Assembly (NCBI GenBank): GCA_943370175.1
Contig: CALRPU020000021.1
Location: 39,838-103,837, forward strand
Length of the DNA: 64,000 nt
DNA from: Ideonella_A intermedia_A
GTDB taxonomy: Bacteria; Pseudomonadota; Gammaproteobacteria; Burkholderiales; Burkholderiaceae_C
Direction of reading: 5' to 3'
Shown piece after piece: positions 54,770 to 64,000 of this stretch. The position numbers and the translations under genes were made by a program. Position 1 is the first letter of the stretch. Every line of letters starts with the position of its first letter. Under the pieces are notes generated by a model. It saw nothing but the letters and a program-made list of their open reading frames with translations, was not told the origin of the DNA and made no database searches.

Positions 54770-55726
54770 ATGACCGAAGACCCCCCTGTCCATCCCGTCA
54801 CGATCGGCCACTTGACCATGGTGCCCGCCGTGGACCCCGAGCTGCTTGCCCGTTGGCTGGCGACGGACATGGCGCAGTGCCTGGCGGTTGCGGCATCGCC
54901 GGTGTCAGCCGACCTCACCACCTGGGGCGATCTGGGGTCCGATGACCTCTTGCTCATCGAGGCCACGCACCTGCCAGCGCTCGAGGCCCTGGCGGTGCTC
55001 GCGAACCGCACGGCCGTGGTCGTGTGGACGCCGATGCCGGGTGTCGACCCCACGCTGACGCGTTTGCGGGTGGATTGGTTGCGCCGCGGGGTGCAGGAGG
55101 TGCTGACCATCGACGAGCTGGCGGCGCCTGACGCCGCATGGCGGCTGATGGCCGCAAGTCTCCGCCATCGCCACGCCACCGCGGCCAGACGCGCCTATGC
55201 CACCGACCTCGCCACCGGCCTGCCCCACCAGCAACAGCTCATCGAGCACATGAGCCACCTGCTGGCGCTGCGCGAAAGGGAGCCCGCACCGATGGCCTTG
55301 CTGGTGCTGCGCATTGAAGGACTCGCCACAGCCGAGTCCCGGCTCGGCGTTGAGGCGGCCAGCAGCTTGCGGCGCAAGCTCGCGGTTCGACTGCGCTCCG
55401 CATTGCGGGCCAGTGACGTCGTGGCGTCGATCGGTGGCGACAGCTTCGCGGTGCTGCTGGCCTGGATCGACACCGCCGCCGATGCCGATGGCGTGGCAGC
55501 CAAGCTGAGCAGCGCCGTGCAGCGCCCGTTTTCGGTCGCCGGGCAGCCGGTGGCCTTCGCCGTGAGCGTGGGGCAAGGCCGCTATCCCGACGACGGCAAA
55601 GACGCTGGCGTGTTGCTGCAGCGCGCGGTTCAGCAGGCGGCGGTCATTCCTGGGGTGGGGCGCAGCGGACACGCGAACATCGTCGAGCGCGGCGTGGCCA
55701 CGGCAGCGAACGACGACACCGTGTGA
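54770..55726 (+). CDS. GGDEF-domain protein with altered active-site motif
   Basis: A 318-residue protein. Residues of about 1-135 form an N-terminal region of unknown type (VTIGHLTMVPAVDPELLARW) that might be receiver-like. From about 145 a GGDEF domain follows: DLATGLPHQQQLIEHM corresponds to DxLTGLPNR, and the signature reads SIGGDSFAVLL, with Ser in place of the third acidic residue (GGDSF for GGDEF). Diguanylate cyclase activity is therefore doubtful; a c-di-GMP or GTP-binding role is possible. The ATG at 54770 has AGAGG upstream; earlier ATGs at 54710 and 54749 are in frame. Confidence 0.75.
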   Translation: MTEDPPVHPVTIGHLTMVPAVDPELLARWLATDMAQCLAVAASPVSADLTTWGDLGSDDLLLIEATHLPALEALAVLANRTAVVVWTPMPGVDPTLTRLRVDWLRRGVQEVLTIDELAAPDAAWRLMAASLRHRHATAARRAYATDLATGLPHQQQLIEHMSHLLALREREPAPMALLVLRIEGLATAESRLGVEAASSLRRKLAVRLRSALRASDVVASIGGDSFAVLLAWIDTAADADGVAAKLSSAVQRPFSVAGQPVAFAVSVGQGRYPDDGKDAGVLLQRAVQQAAVIPGVGRSGHANIVERGVATAANDDTV

Positions 55727-55742
55727 GCGCCCTGCGCCGCGG

Positions 55743-57233
55743 TCAGCGCAGGATGTCGCCCAGGCAAAGGTATTTGATCTCCACATAGTCGTCGATCCCG
55801 TGGCGCGAGCCTTCGCGACCCAGACCGGACTGCTTGACGCCCCCAAATGGCACTTCGGCGGTAGAGATCAGGCCAGTGTTGATGCCGACCATGCCGTACT
55901 CCAGGGCCTCGGCCACGCGGAAAATGCGGCCGATGTCGCGGCTGTAGAAGTAGCTGGCCAGGCCAAACTCGGTGTTGTTGGCGAGTTCGACCACCTCGGC
56001 CTCGGTCTTGAACCGAAACACGGGTGCGACCGGGCCAAAGGTTTCCTCACGCGCGCACAGCATGTCGCTGGTGGCGTCGGCCAACACGGTCGGTTCATAG
56101 AAGCGGTCGCCCAGACGACGCCCGCCGGCCAGCACCCGAGCCCCTTTGGCCTGCGCATCGGCCACGTGGCGCTCGACCTTCGACAAGGCTTGGTCGTCGA
56201 TCAGCGGGCCTTGAACCACGCCAGCGTCAAACCCATTGCCAACCACGATGGCACGGGCTTTGATGGCGAGCTTTTCGATGAAGCGGTCATAGACGCCGTC
56301 CTGAACGTAAAGGCGGTTGGCGCACACGCAGGTCTGGCCGGCGTTGCGGTACTTGCTGACCATGGCGCCCTCGACGGCGCTGTCGATGTCGGCGTCGTCA
56401 AACACGATGAAGGGCGCATTGCCACCCAGCTCGAGCGACAGCTTCTTGATGGTCGGGGCGCACTGGGCGGCGAGGATGCGGCCGACCTCGGTGGACCCGG
56501 TGAACGACAGGTGCCGGACGATGTCGCTGGCGCAAAGCACCTTGCCGATCGCGATGGATTGCTCGGCATCGGCGGTGAGGATGTTCAGCACGCCGGGCGG
56601 CATGCCGGCGCGCTGTGCCAGCTCGGCCACGGCGAGCGCCGACAGCGGTGTTTGCTCGGCCGGCTTGATGACCACGGGGCAGCCCGCGGCCAGCGCGGGC
56701 GCGACCTTGCGGGTGATCATCGCGATCGGGAAATTCCACGGCGTGATCGCAGCACACACGCCCATCGCTTGCTTGATGACCAGGTAGCGCTTGTTGTTGT
56801 CCGTCGTCGGGATGGTCTCACCGTAGACGCGCTTGGCTTCCTCGGCAAACCAGTCGATGAAACTGGCCCCGTAGCCCACCTCGCCCTTGGCCTCGGCCAG
56901 CGGCTTGCCCTGCTCGGCGGTCATGATGCGGGCGAGGTCGTCGGCGTGCTGAAGCAGCAGTTGGTGCCACTTCAAGAGAATGGCCCCGCGTTCCTTCGCG
57001 GTCTTTGCGCGCCAGGCCGGCCACGCGCGGTTGGCGGCGGCCAGCGCCTCTTCGGCCTCCCGCGCACCGAGGTTGGCCACCCGGGCCAGCACCTGGCCGG
57101 TGGCCGGGTCGGTCACCTCGAAGCGGTTGGTGTGCCCGAGCCATTCGCCGTTCACCAAGGCGTCCGACTTCAGCAGACTGGGGTCACTGAGCTTCGCCAG
57201 GGGGGAGCGGGCAAGGGATGCGTCTTCGGTCAT
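55743..57233 (-). CDS. gabD: Succinate-semialdehyde dehydrogenase
   Basis: NAD(P)-dependent aldehyde dehydrogenase, most like GabD, which oxidises succinate semialdehyde to succinate in 4-aminobutyrate and related catabolism. The 496-residue protein has the cofactor site ITPWNFPIAMITRK, the general-base Glu in SLELGGNAPFIVFDDAD near residue 270 and the nucleophilic Cys in NAGQTCVCANR near 304, with a C-terminal GGVKQSGLGREGSRHGIDDY typical of GabD. GGAGACC precedes the ATG. No GABA aminotransferase lies nearby, so substrate assignment rests on family resemblance. It is divergent from alaS. Confidence 0.9.
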   Translation of the reverse strand: MTEDASLARSPLAKLSDPSLLKSDALVNGEWLGHTNRFEVTDPATGQVLARVANLGAREAEEALAAANRAWPAWRAKTAKERGAILLKWHQLLLQHADDLARIMTAEQGKPLAEAKGEVGYGASFIDWFAEEAKRVYGETIPTTDNNKRYLVIKQAMGVCAAITPWNFPIAMITRKVAPALAAGCPVVIKPAEQTPLSALAVAELAQRAGMPPGVLNILTADAEQSIAIGKVLCASDIVRHLSFTGSTEVGRILAAQCAPTIKKLSLELGGNAPFIVFDDADIDSAVEGAMVSKYRNAGQTCVCANRLYVQDGVYDRFIEKLAIKARAIVVGNGFDAGVVQGPLIDDQALSKVERHVADAQAKGARVLAGGRRLGDRFYEPTVLADATSDMLCAREETFGPVAPVFRFKTEAEVVELANNTEFGLASYFYSRDIGRIFRVAEALEYGMVGINTGLISTAEVPFGGVKQSGLGREGSRHGIDDYVEIKYLCLGDILR

Positions 57234-57433
57234 CGTGGTCTCCAGGAGGGTTGGGCGGTGCGGCGGCCTTGCGAGGCAGGGGTCCGCGACGCCCGGGCGG
57301 TGCCGCGGTGCGAGGCCGCCGGGCTGTGATGCGCTTCACTTTACTGCGCGGCACGCCGACGCGGGGCAGGTCGGTAAAATCGATGGTTTTGGCGGCCCGA
57401 TGGGCCGAGCCAAGGCCACCGAAAGCACACGGC

Positions 57434-60061
<2,628 letters not shown>

Positions 60062-60233
60062 CACCGCCGCCCACGCCGTGCCCACGCCGGCGCGGGCGCC
60101 CTCTGTTGCACCGATGTGCCCACTTCCTTGTTGAGCGATCTTGCGTCAAGCTCGGGGCCCCGGCCGAACCGTCGGGGACCGGACTTGCAATGTGGGTGCC
60201 CGAAGGTCAGTATCGACGGGCGAGCGCGGCCTG

Positions 60234-61292
60234 ATGGCCAAGGACCAAGGGATGTCGGATACGCTGCTGCTACCAGAGTCCGTGTCGGCCCAGCAGGCAG
60301 CCAGCCAGCTTGAGCTGCAGCTCGGCCTGGCCGCGTCCTCGTTGGCCGGCGTGTTGCTGGACTTCGTCGACCGCCTGGGCGCGGGTCTCAGCGTCAAGGA
60401 CGTCACCTCCGGGCGCTATGTGCACGTCAACCTCGCGATGGCCGAGGTGTTCGGCCGTCAACCGCACGACCTCGTGGGCCAACTCGATGCCGACGTGTGT
60501 GCGCCAGCGATTTGGGGCGGCATTCGGTCGGCCGATCAGTTCGCGGCCACGCAAGCCGGCGCGCAGGTCAATCAGCACCGGCTGGAGTTTCCAGAGGGCA
60601 CCCGCGAGTTCACCGTGACGCGCGTTCGGCTGAGCCGGCTGGACCCGGGGGCCGCACCGCTGCTGTGCAGCATCTGGATGGAGCAGACGGCTCAACGTCA
60701 ACGCGAGCGGCAGCTTGTGCAGGCGCTCAAGCAGATCGAGCGGCTGTCGCAGCGCGACTTGGACGCGACGGCGTCCACCGCATCGCCAGTGTCGGCGGAA
60801 GACGACTTGCCCATGCGCCGTCAATTTGAAGACCAGCTCCGCCGGGAGCTGGACTTGTCAAACCGCGAACAACGTGAGTTCGCGCTGGTCACCGTGATGC
60901 TCGACCCCTTCGACGAGGCCCTTGCAGCGCATGGCGAGCGCGGCCGACGATTGGTTCAGCAAGCGGTGACGCGCTTGCTGCGCAGCAACACCCGCGCGAT
61001 GGACGCCTCGTGCCGGCTGGATGCAGATCGGTTTGCGATTTTGTTGTCTGGCGTCGGGTTGGCAACCGCCCATTCGCGGATCGAAGGCCTGCGTCGCCAG
61101 TGCGCCACCGAACTCATCGTGATCGACGGCGTTGACCTGCGGTTCACGGTGTCGATGGGCGTGGCCAGCTACCCGCACACGGCGCAAGACCGAGCCAGCC
61201 TCATTCTTGCAAGTGATGACGCCCTGATGCGGGCCCGCCAGCAGGGGGGCAACCACGTCACGCTGGCGGCCATCCGGTTGGCGCCGGGTTGA
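60234..61292 (+). CDS. PAS/GGDEF-like protein with degenerate signature
   Basis: A 352-residue protein. An N-terminal PAS-like domain lies at about 35-150 (VKDVTSGRYVHVNLAMAEVFGR, the typical N-x-A-x-x-x-x-G pattern), then a short helical linker (RQLVQALKQIERLSQRDLD) and a GGDEF-fold domain from about 190. The signature position reads LDADRFAILLSGV instead of GGDEF, and the DxLTxLPNR motif is also lost, so it is almost certainly not an active cyclase. It could be a sensor that binds a nucleotide or partner. The ATG at 60234 is the likely start. It follows alaS by 172 bp, in which nothing certain was seen. Confidence 0.75.
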   Translation: MAKDQGMSDTLLLPESVSAQQAASQLELQLGLAASSLAGVLLDFVDRLGAGLSVKDVTSGRYVHVNLAMAEVFGRQPHDLVGQLDADVCAPAIWGGIRSADQFAATQAGAQVNQHRLEFPEGTREFTVTRVRLSRLDPGAAPLLCSIWMEQTAQRQRERQLVQALKQIERLSQRDLDATASTASPVSAEDDLPMRRQFEDQLRRELDLSNREQREFALVTVMLDPFDEALAAHGERGRRLVQQAVTRLLRSNTRAMDASCRLDADRFAILLSGVGLATAHSRIEGLRRQCATELIVIDGVDLRFTVSMGVASYPHTAQDRASLILASDDALMRARQQGGNHVTLAAIRLAPG

Positions 61293-61335
61293 GCGGGGCC
61301 CGCGGCGGGGCAGCGCAATGCGCGTGGACCCGCGC

Positions 61336-62154
61336 TCAATCGGTCAAGCCGCGGTAAAGCATGTAGCTGGCCAGGCCGTACAAAAGACACGCGAACACGC
61401 GCTTCAACTGCTTCACATTCAGCTTGTGGGCGGTTCGCGCGCCCATCGGCGCGGTGGTCACGCTGGCCACTGACACCACCGCCAGCGCCGGCAGGTAGAC
61501 AAATCCGGCGGTGGCGGCGGGCATGTCAGGCACCGACCAGCCCGCGATGATGTAGCCCACCGTGCCCGCCAGGGCGATCGGAAACCCCAGGGCCGCTGCG
61601 GTGCCCACGGCCTGGTGAATCACCACGTTGCAGGCGGTCATGAAGGGCACTGAAATGAACGCGCCCCCGGCCCCCACCAGCGCCGACAACCCCCCAATCG
61701 CCCCGCCCATCCCCAGCATGCCCGGCGTGCCAGGCAACTGGCGGCTGGCTTGCGGCTTGCGGCCGCGCAGCATCTGCGTCGCGGAGAAGCCGACGAACAC
61801 CGCGAAGAACAGCGCCAGCACGTTGGACGACAGCTGCTTGGCCAGCTGCGCCCCCAGCATCGAGCCGACCACAATGCCCGGCGCCAGGGTGCGAACAATG
61901 TCCCAGCGCACGGCGCCTCGGCCCTGGTGCGCCCGCACCGAAGACACCGACGTGAAGCAGATGGTGGCCAGCGACGTCGCCACGGCCATCTTCACGATGT
62001 GCGCCGACGGGAAGCCCTTGAGCGTCAGCAAGAAGGTCATGAAGGGCACGAGCAGCATGCCGCCGCCCACGCCCAGCAAGCCAGCCAGGAAACCGGTGAA
62101 GCTGCCCAGGATCAGCAGCTCGACGATCAGGGGCCACTCGAGGCCTAGGGCCAT
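61336..62154 (-). CDS. TauE/SafE family sulfite-exporter-type permease
   Basis: A 272-residue inner-membrane protein with eight or so hydrophobic segments. The TauE/SafE repeat is visible twice: GFLAGLLGVGGGMLLVPFMT near residue 21 and GGLSALVGAGGAFISVPFMT near 155, with conserved Gly and Pro. Proteins of this type export sulfite or organosulfur anions; the substrate here is unknown. GGAGACAAC precedes the ATG at 62154. Its first ten bases overlap the end of the EVE gene, so the two are translationally linked. It is convergent with the PAS/GGDEF gene. Confidence 0.87.
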   Translation of the reverse strand: MALGLEWPLIVELLILGSFTGFLAGLLGVGGGMLLVPFMTFLLTLKGFPSAHIVKMAVATSLATICFTSVSSVRAHQGRGAVRWDIVRTLAPGIVVGSMLGAQLAKQLSSNVLALFFAVFVGFSATQMLRGRKPQASRQLPGTPGMLGMGGAIGGLSALVGAGGAFISVPFMTACNVVIHQAVGTAAALGFPIALAGTVGYIIAGWSVPDMPAATAGFVYLPALAVVSVASVTTAPMGARTAHKLNVKQLKRVFACLLYGLASYMLYRGLTD

Positions 62155-62615
62155 GTTGTCTCCAGCAACGGCAGCAGCGTCTGCCATTCGGTTGGCGTGA
62201 CGGGCGTGATGGACAGCCGGTTGCCGCGTTTGAGCACCTGCATCGTGCTGAGCGCCGGCGCGGCACGCAGCGCGACCAGCGACAGCAGGCGCGTCTTCCG
62301 CACCAGCGTCACGTCCACATGCACCCACCGCGGCGCCGCGGGGTCGCTTGCGGGGTCGTGGTAGGGGCTGGCCGGATCGAACTGTGTCGCGTCGGGGTAG
62401 GCAAGGGCGCTGACCCGGGCGAGACCGGCGATGCCTGGCTCCGCACAAGACGAGTGATAGAACAGCACACCGTCGCCCACGCGCATCTCGTCGCGCATGA
62501 AGTTGCGCGCTTGGTAGTTGCGCACACCGGTCCAGGGCAGCGTTTGCCGAGGCGCCTGGGCCAAGTGATCGATGGAGGCCTCGTCGGGCTCGCTCTTCAT
62601 CAGCCAGTGGCGCAT
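62145..62615 (-). CDS. EVE domain protein
   Basis: A 156-residue PUA-like EVE-domain protein, a family thought to bind modified nucleic-acid bases; cellular role unknown. The pocket-forming motifs are visible: RHWLMKSEPDEASIDHL at the N-terminus, TGVRNYQARNFMRDEMRVGDGVLFYHSS near residue 30-58 and GIAGLARVSALAYPDATQFDP. Length and start fit the family. The ATG at 62615 follows the 6S RNA gene by 48 bp on the same strand, so it may be partly read from the RNA's transcript. Its end overlaps the TauE-type gene. Confidence 0.9.
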   Translation of the reverse strand: MRHWLMKSEPDEASIDHLAQAPRQTLPWTGVRNYQARNFMRDEMRVGDGVLFYHSSCAEPGIAGLARVSALAYPDATQFDPASPYHDPASDPAAPRWVHVDVTLVRKTRLLSLVALRAAPALSTMQVLKRGNRLSITPVTPTEWQTLLPLLETTWP

Positions 62616-62663
62616 CGGATCAGAAGGTGATGGCCGTGACGACGGCTGGGAGACCAGGGCAGC

Positions 62664-62840
62664 GTGAACCAATCCAGAGCCGATGGCGTGAAGGTGTCCG
62701 TTGCAAGCCGTGGGCCGCATTCCTGAACCCAGGGGATTCAGGTGGGCGAGGTCAGCGAGGCATCGGGTTCATCTGACGCGAGACGATCACGCCAGCCAAG
62801 CAATGTTCCAAGCCCGGGCTCGCGAGAGCATCGGTTCAAG
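62664..62840 (-). ncRNA. ssrS: 6S RNA
   Basis: A minus-strand RNA of about 177 nt between zapA and the EVE gene, the classical position of 6S RNA, which binds sigma-70 RNA polymerase in stationary phase. The ends pair: TGAACCGAT near the 5' end (62838-62830) with ATTGGTTCA near the 3' end (62673-62665), nine pairs including one G-T. The apical hairpin CCTGAA...TTCAGG with a CCCCTG loop resembles the E. coli 6S apical part. GGCGTGA and TCACGCC form another closing helix. TATATT at 62848-62843 is a suitable -10, giving a start near 62837. Exact ends were not determined by covariance search. Confidence 0.8.
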
Positions 62841-62977
62841 GAAATATAAAACCCACGCGGATGCAACGGACAGCGCCATTCTATGCGCCGTGCATGCTCG
62901 TTGCGTCGGGATCAGACCGTGTGCCGCGCAGGGAATTGCCCGTTGGGGTGGTTTGGCTGAGGCTCGCGCCGCGGCGT

Positions 62978-63322
62978 TCACAACAGGCGTCCGTCGTCCG
63001 CCAGGGCTTGGTCGATCCGTTGAATGAGGTGGTCGACCAGACCGGCTGCGGGGTCCGGTGCGCCGGCTTCGTCTGAATCGGACGCGGTGGGCGGGTCGCG
63101 CGGGGCCTCTGGCAACGCGGGGGCCCGCGAGGCCAGTTGGAACCCGAGGTTCAAGGCGGCCAGCACCGCGATCCGCTCGCGTGCCTTCACCTTGCCGGCG
63201 TCGCGGATGGCGCTCATCTCGCGGTCGACCTCGGCAACGGCCTGCCGCAAACTGGCTTCGCCCCCCTCTGGGCAACCCAGCACGTAGCTTTGGCCGAGGA
63301 TGGTCACTTCCATCTGCTTCAT
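62978..63322 (-). CDS. zapA: Cell division protein ZapA
   Basis: FtsZ-ring-associated protein that bundles FtsZ filaments at midcell. The 114-residue protein has the ZapA core MEVTILGQSYVLGCPEGGEASL, followed by the dimer-forming helix DREMSAIRDAGKVKARERIAVLAALNLGFQL; the last 40 residues are variable and Pro/Ala-rich. Its ATG overlaps the stop of the coiled-coil gene by 4 bp (ATGA). The 6S RNA gene lies 138 bp downstream, as in many proteobacteria. Confidence 0.93.
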   Translation of the reverse strand: MKQMEVTILGQSYVLGCPEGGEASLRQAVAEVDREMSAIRDAGKVKARERIAVLAALNLGFQLASRAPALPEAPRDPPTASDSDEAGAPDPAAGLVDHLIQRIDQALADDGRLL

Positions 63323-63555
63323 CCTCGGTCTCCTTCAGGCGGCGTGGGGGCGGGCGTGGCCGGTGCATCGCCGGGCAGGCGGTCGAGCAGGGCGTCGATG
63401 CGGGCGCGGGCTGCGTTCAGTCGCGAGCGCAGGCTGTCCCGTTCGTTGCTCAGGGCGGCGATCTGCTGCTCGAGCAGGATCTGGGTCCGCTGGTATTCGT
63501 CGTGCCGCAGCAGCAGACGCTCAACGCGCTCGGCTAAGTCTTCCAGTGTGGCCAT
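63319..63555 (-). CDS. Small coiled-coil protein before zapA (TIGR02449-like)
   Basis: A 78-residue protein from the ATG at 63555 (a start at 63567 is possible). It is predicted to be almost one continuous coiled coil: LEDLAERVERLLLRHDEYQ, then LEQQIAALSNERDSLRSRLNAARARIDALLDRL, followed by a Pro/Ala-rich tail. Position and shape match the TIGR02449 family usually found directly upstream of zapA. Its overlap with the zapA start (ATGA) points to a joint role in division, perhaps like ZapB, but this is not shown by sequence. It is divergent from the cobalamin riboswitch region. Confidence 0.82.
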   Translation of the reverse strand: MATLEDLAERVERLLLRHDEYQRTQILLEQQIAALSNERDSLRSRLNAARARIDALLDRLPGDAPATPAPTPPEGDRG

Positions 63556-63644
63556 GGGCTCTCGCACTCCCTGCGGTGGCGGTCATTCCGCTCTGGGTTG
63601 ATTGTAGGCGGCGGGGTTCCCGGCACCTCGCTGTTAGCATTCAC

Positions 63645-63856
63645 CGTGTTGGTGCTCGCGCCGGTGTTCTTCACCGGTGCAGTTAAACGGGAAGCAGAAG
63701 CGTCGGTTCCCCCCGGGAACCGTGCCAGCCTGCGCTGCCCCCGCAACGGTCAGCGGACGCAACTTCGGTTGCCGCTCGTGTGCAAACGCCACTGAAGCCC
63801 CTCAGGCTTTGGGAAGGTTGCACGGGTCGATCCGCCAGCCCGGATACCGGCCAACG
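63645..63856 (+). promoter_or_regulatory. Cobalamin (AdoCbl-type) riboswitch
   Basis: The conserved core is present in order: CCGGTG hairpin and GTTAAACGGGAAGC, the junction segment GCGCTGCCCCCGCAACGGT, the GCCACTG box at 63788-63794, GGGAAGGTTGCACGGG and the closing CCAGCCCGGATACCGGCC. Cobalamin riboswitches lower expression of vitamin B12 uptake or synthesis genes when the cofactor is plentiful. A terminator-like hairpin with a T run follows at 63890-63931 and would be the expression platform. The regulated gene lies at the window edge. Confidence 0.93.
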
Positions 63857-63889
63857 AGGCGGCACGCCGATCTGTCGGCGTGCCATGAG

Positions 63890-63931
63890 GTGGGCGCCTG
63901 CGGGGAAGCTGGCGCACACGATTGTTTTTTT
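63890..63931 (+). terminator. Riboswitch expression-platform terminator
   Basis: GTGGGCGCC (63890-63898) and GGCGCACAC (63911-63919) form a nine-position stem with one mismatch, followed by ATTG and a run of seven T ending just before the downstream ATG. A second, perfect hairpin GGCACGCCGA/TCGGCGTGCC (63861-63884) lies between the aptamer and the terminator and may take part in switching. Confidence 0.65.
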
Positions 63932-63939
63932 CCGTCCCC

Positions 63940-64000
63940 ATGACCTTCGGTTCTCATCCCCAACGGGCAAAGCTTCGCCTTGCCCAGGCCGCGGCTCGCG
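63940..64000 (+). CDS. Start of the gene controlled by the cobalamin riboswitch (3' truncated)
   Basis: An open frame begins with ATG at 63940, directly after the riboswitch terminator, and runs off the window after 20 codons (MTFGSHPQRAKLRLAQAAAR). The basic N-terminus could be the start of a signal peptide, as in a BtuB-type TonB-dependent receptor, or of a cobalamin biosynthesis protein; the visible part is too short to decide. No clear Shine-Dalgarno is present. Confidence 0.45.
   Translation, partial: MTFGSHPQRAKLRLAQAAAR

Noticed and set aside
60145..60175. A sigma-28-like promoter (TCAAG ... GCCGAACC) before the PAS/GGDEF gene
   Set aside because: The spacing is about two bases too short and the -10 is incomplete.

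Overview
The window is high-GC chromosomal DNA from a betaproteobacterium of the order Burkholderiales, probably near Comamonadaceae/Rubrivivax/Leptothrix. The basis is protein character and gene order: dapA-bamC-metallohydrolase, parE-GNAT-parC, divergent hppA/ppa, nadE-glnB, ECF sigma-DUF3619-DUF3106-RDD facing ilvB-ilvH-ilvC-pssA-leuA, and an EVE-6S RNA-zapA group ending in a cobalamin riboswitch. It is mostly core genome. No transposase, integrase, tRNA, rRNA or CRISPR array was seen. The window cuts coaBC at its left end and the gene under the riboswitch at its right end.

Layout. 1-9 kb: coenzyme A synthesis (coaBC), dut, an FKBP isomerase, a RoxA/YcfD-type ribosomal oxygenase, an Ala-rich lipoprotein with a structured leader, then a minus-strand run with dapA, bamC and a WalJ-like hydrolase. 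9-14 kb: both topoisomerase IV subunits flank a small acetyltransferase. 14.0-15.2 kb: a decayed DUF1800/DUF1501 gene pair. 15-21 kb (minus): aroQ, a flavin monooxygenase with a recognisable sigma-54 promoter, its probable AcoR-like activator, dsbB and a RidA protein. 21-24 kb: comEC. 24-33.6 kb: five co-directional genes of the circularly permuted ATP-grasp / alpha-E / transglutaminase system, in a split version followed by a fused version. 33.6-42.7 kb: membrane and soluble pyrophosphatases, an M16 protease, a COG3146 acyltransferase-like protein, NAD synthetase and PII. 42.8-46.2 kb (minus): LOG protein, diacylglycerol kinase and an overlapping sigma-factor operon that may be an envelope-stress module. 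46.4-52.6 kb: branched-chain amino acid genes, with a structured ilvH leader and a leucine-rich leader peptide plus terminator before leuA. 52.7-64 kb: a PBP7-like endopeptidase, IclR regulator, two GGDEF-family proteins with altered signatures, gabD, alaS, a TauE permease, EVE protein, 6S RNA, zapA with a coiled-coil partner, and the riboswitch.

The strongest leads are the duplicated ATP-grasp/alpha-E/transglutaminase locus, whose product is unknown; the leuA attenuator (19-codon leader with CTG CTG CTA, then a terminator); the sigma-54 promoter and upstream dyad of the monooxygenase; and several core genes with a -10-like box only 6-8 nt before the start codon, which would make them leaderless. 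Start sites, promoters and RNA elements were read by eye; no database search or folding program was run.
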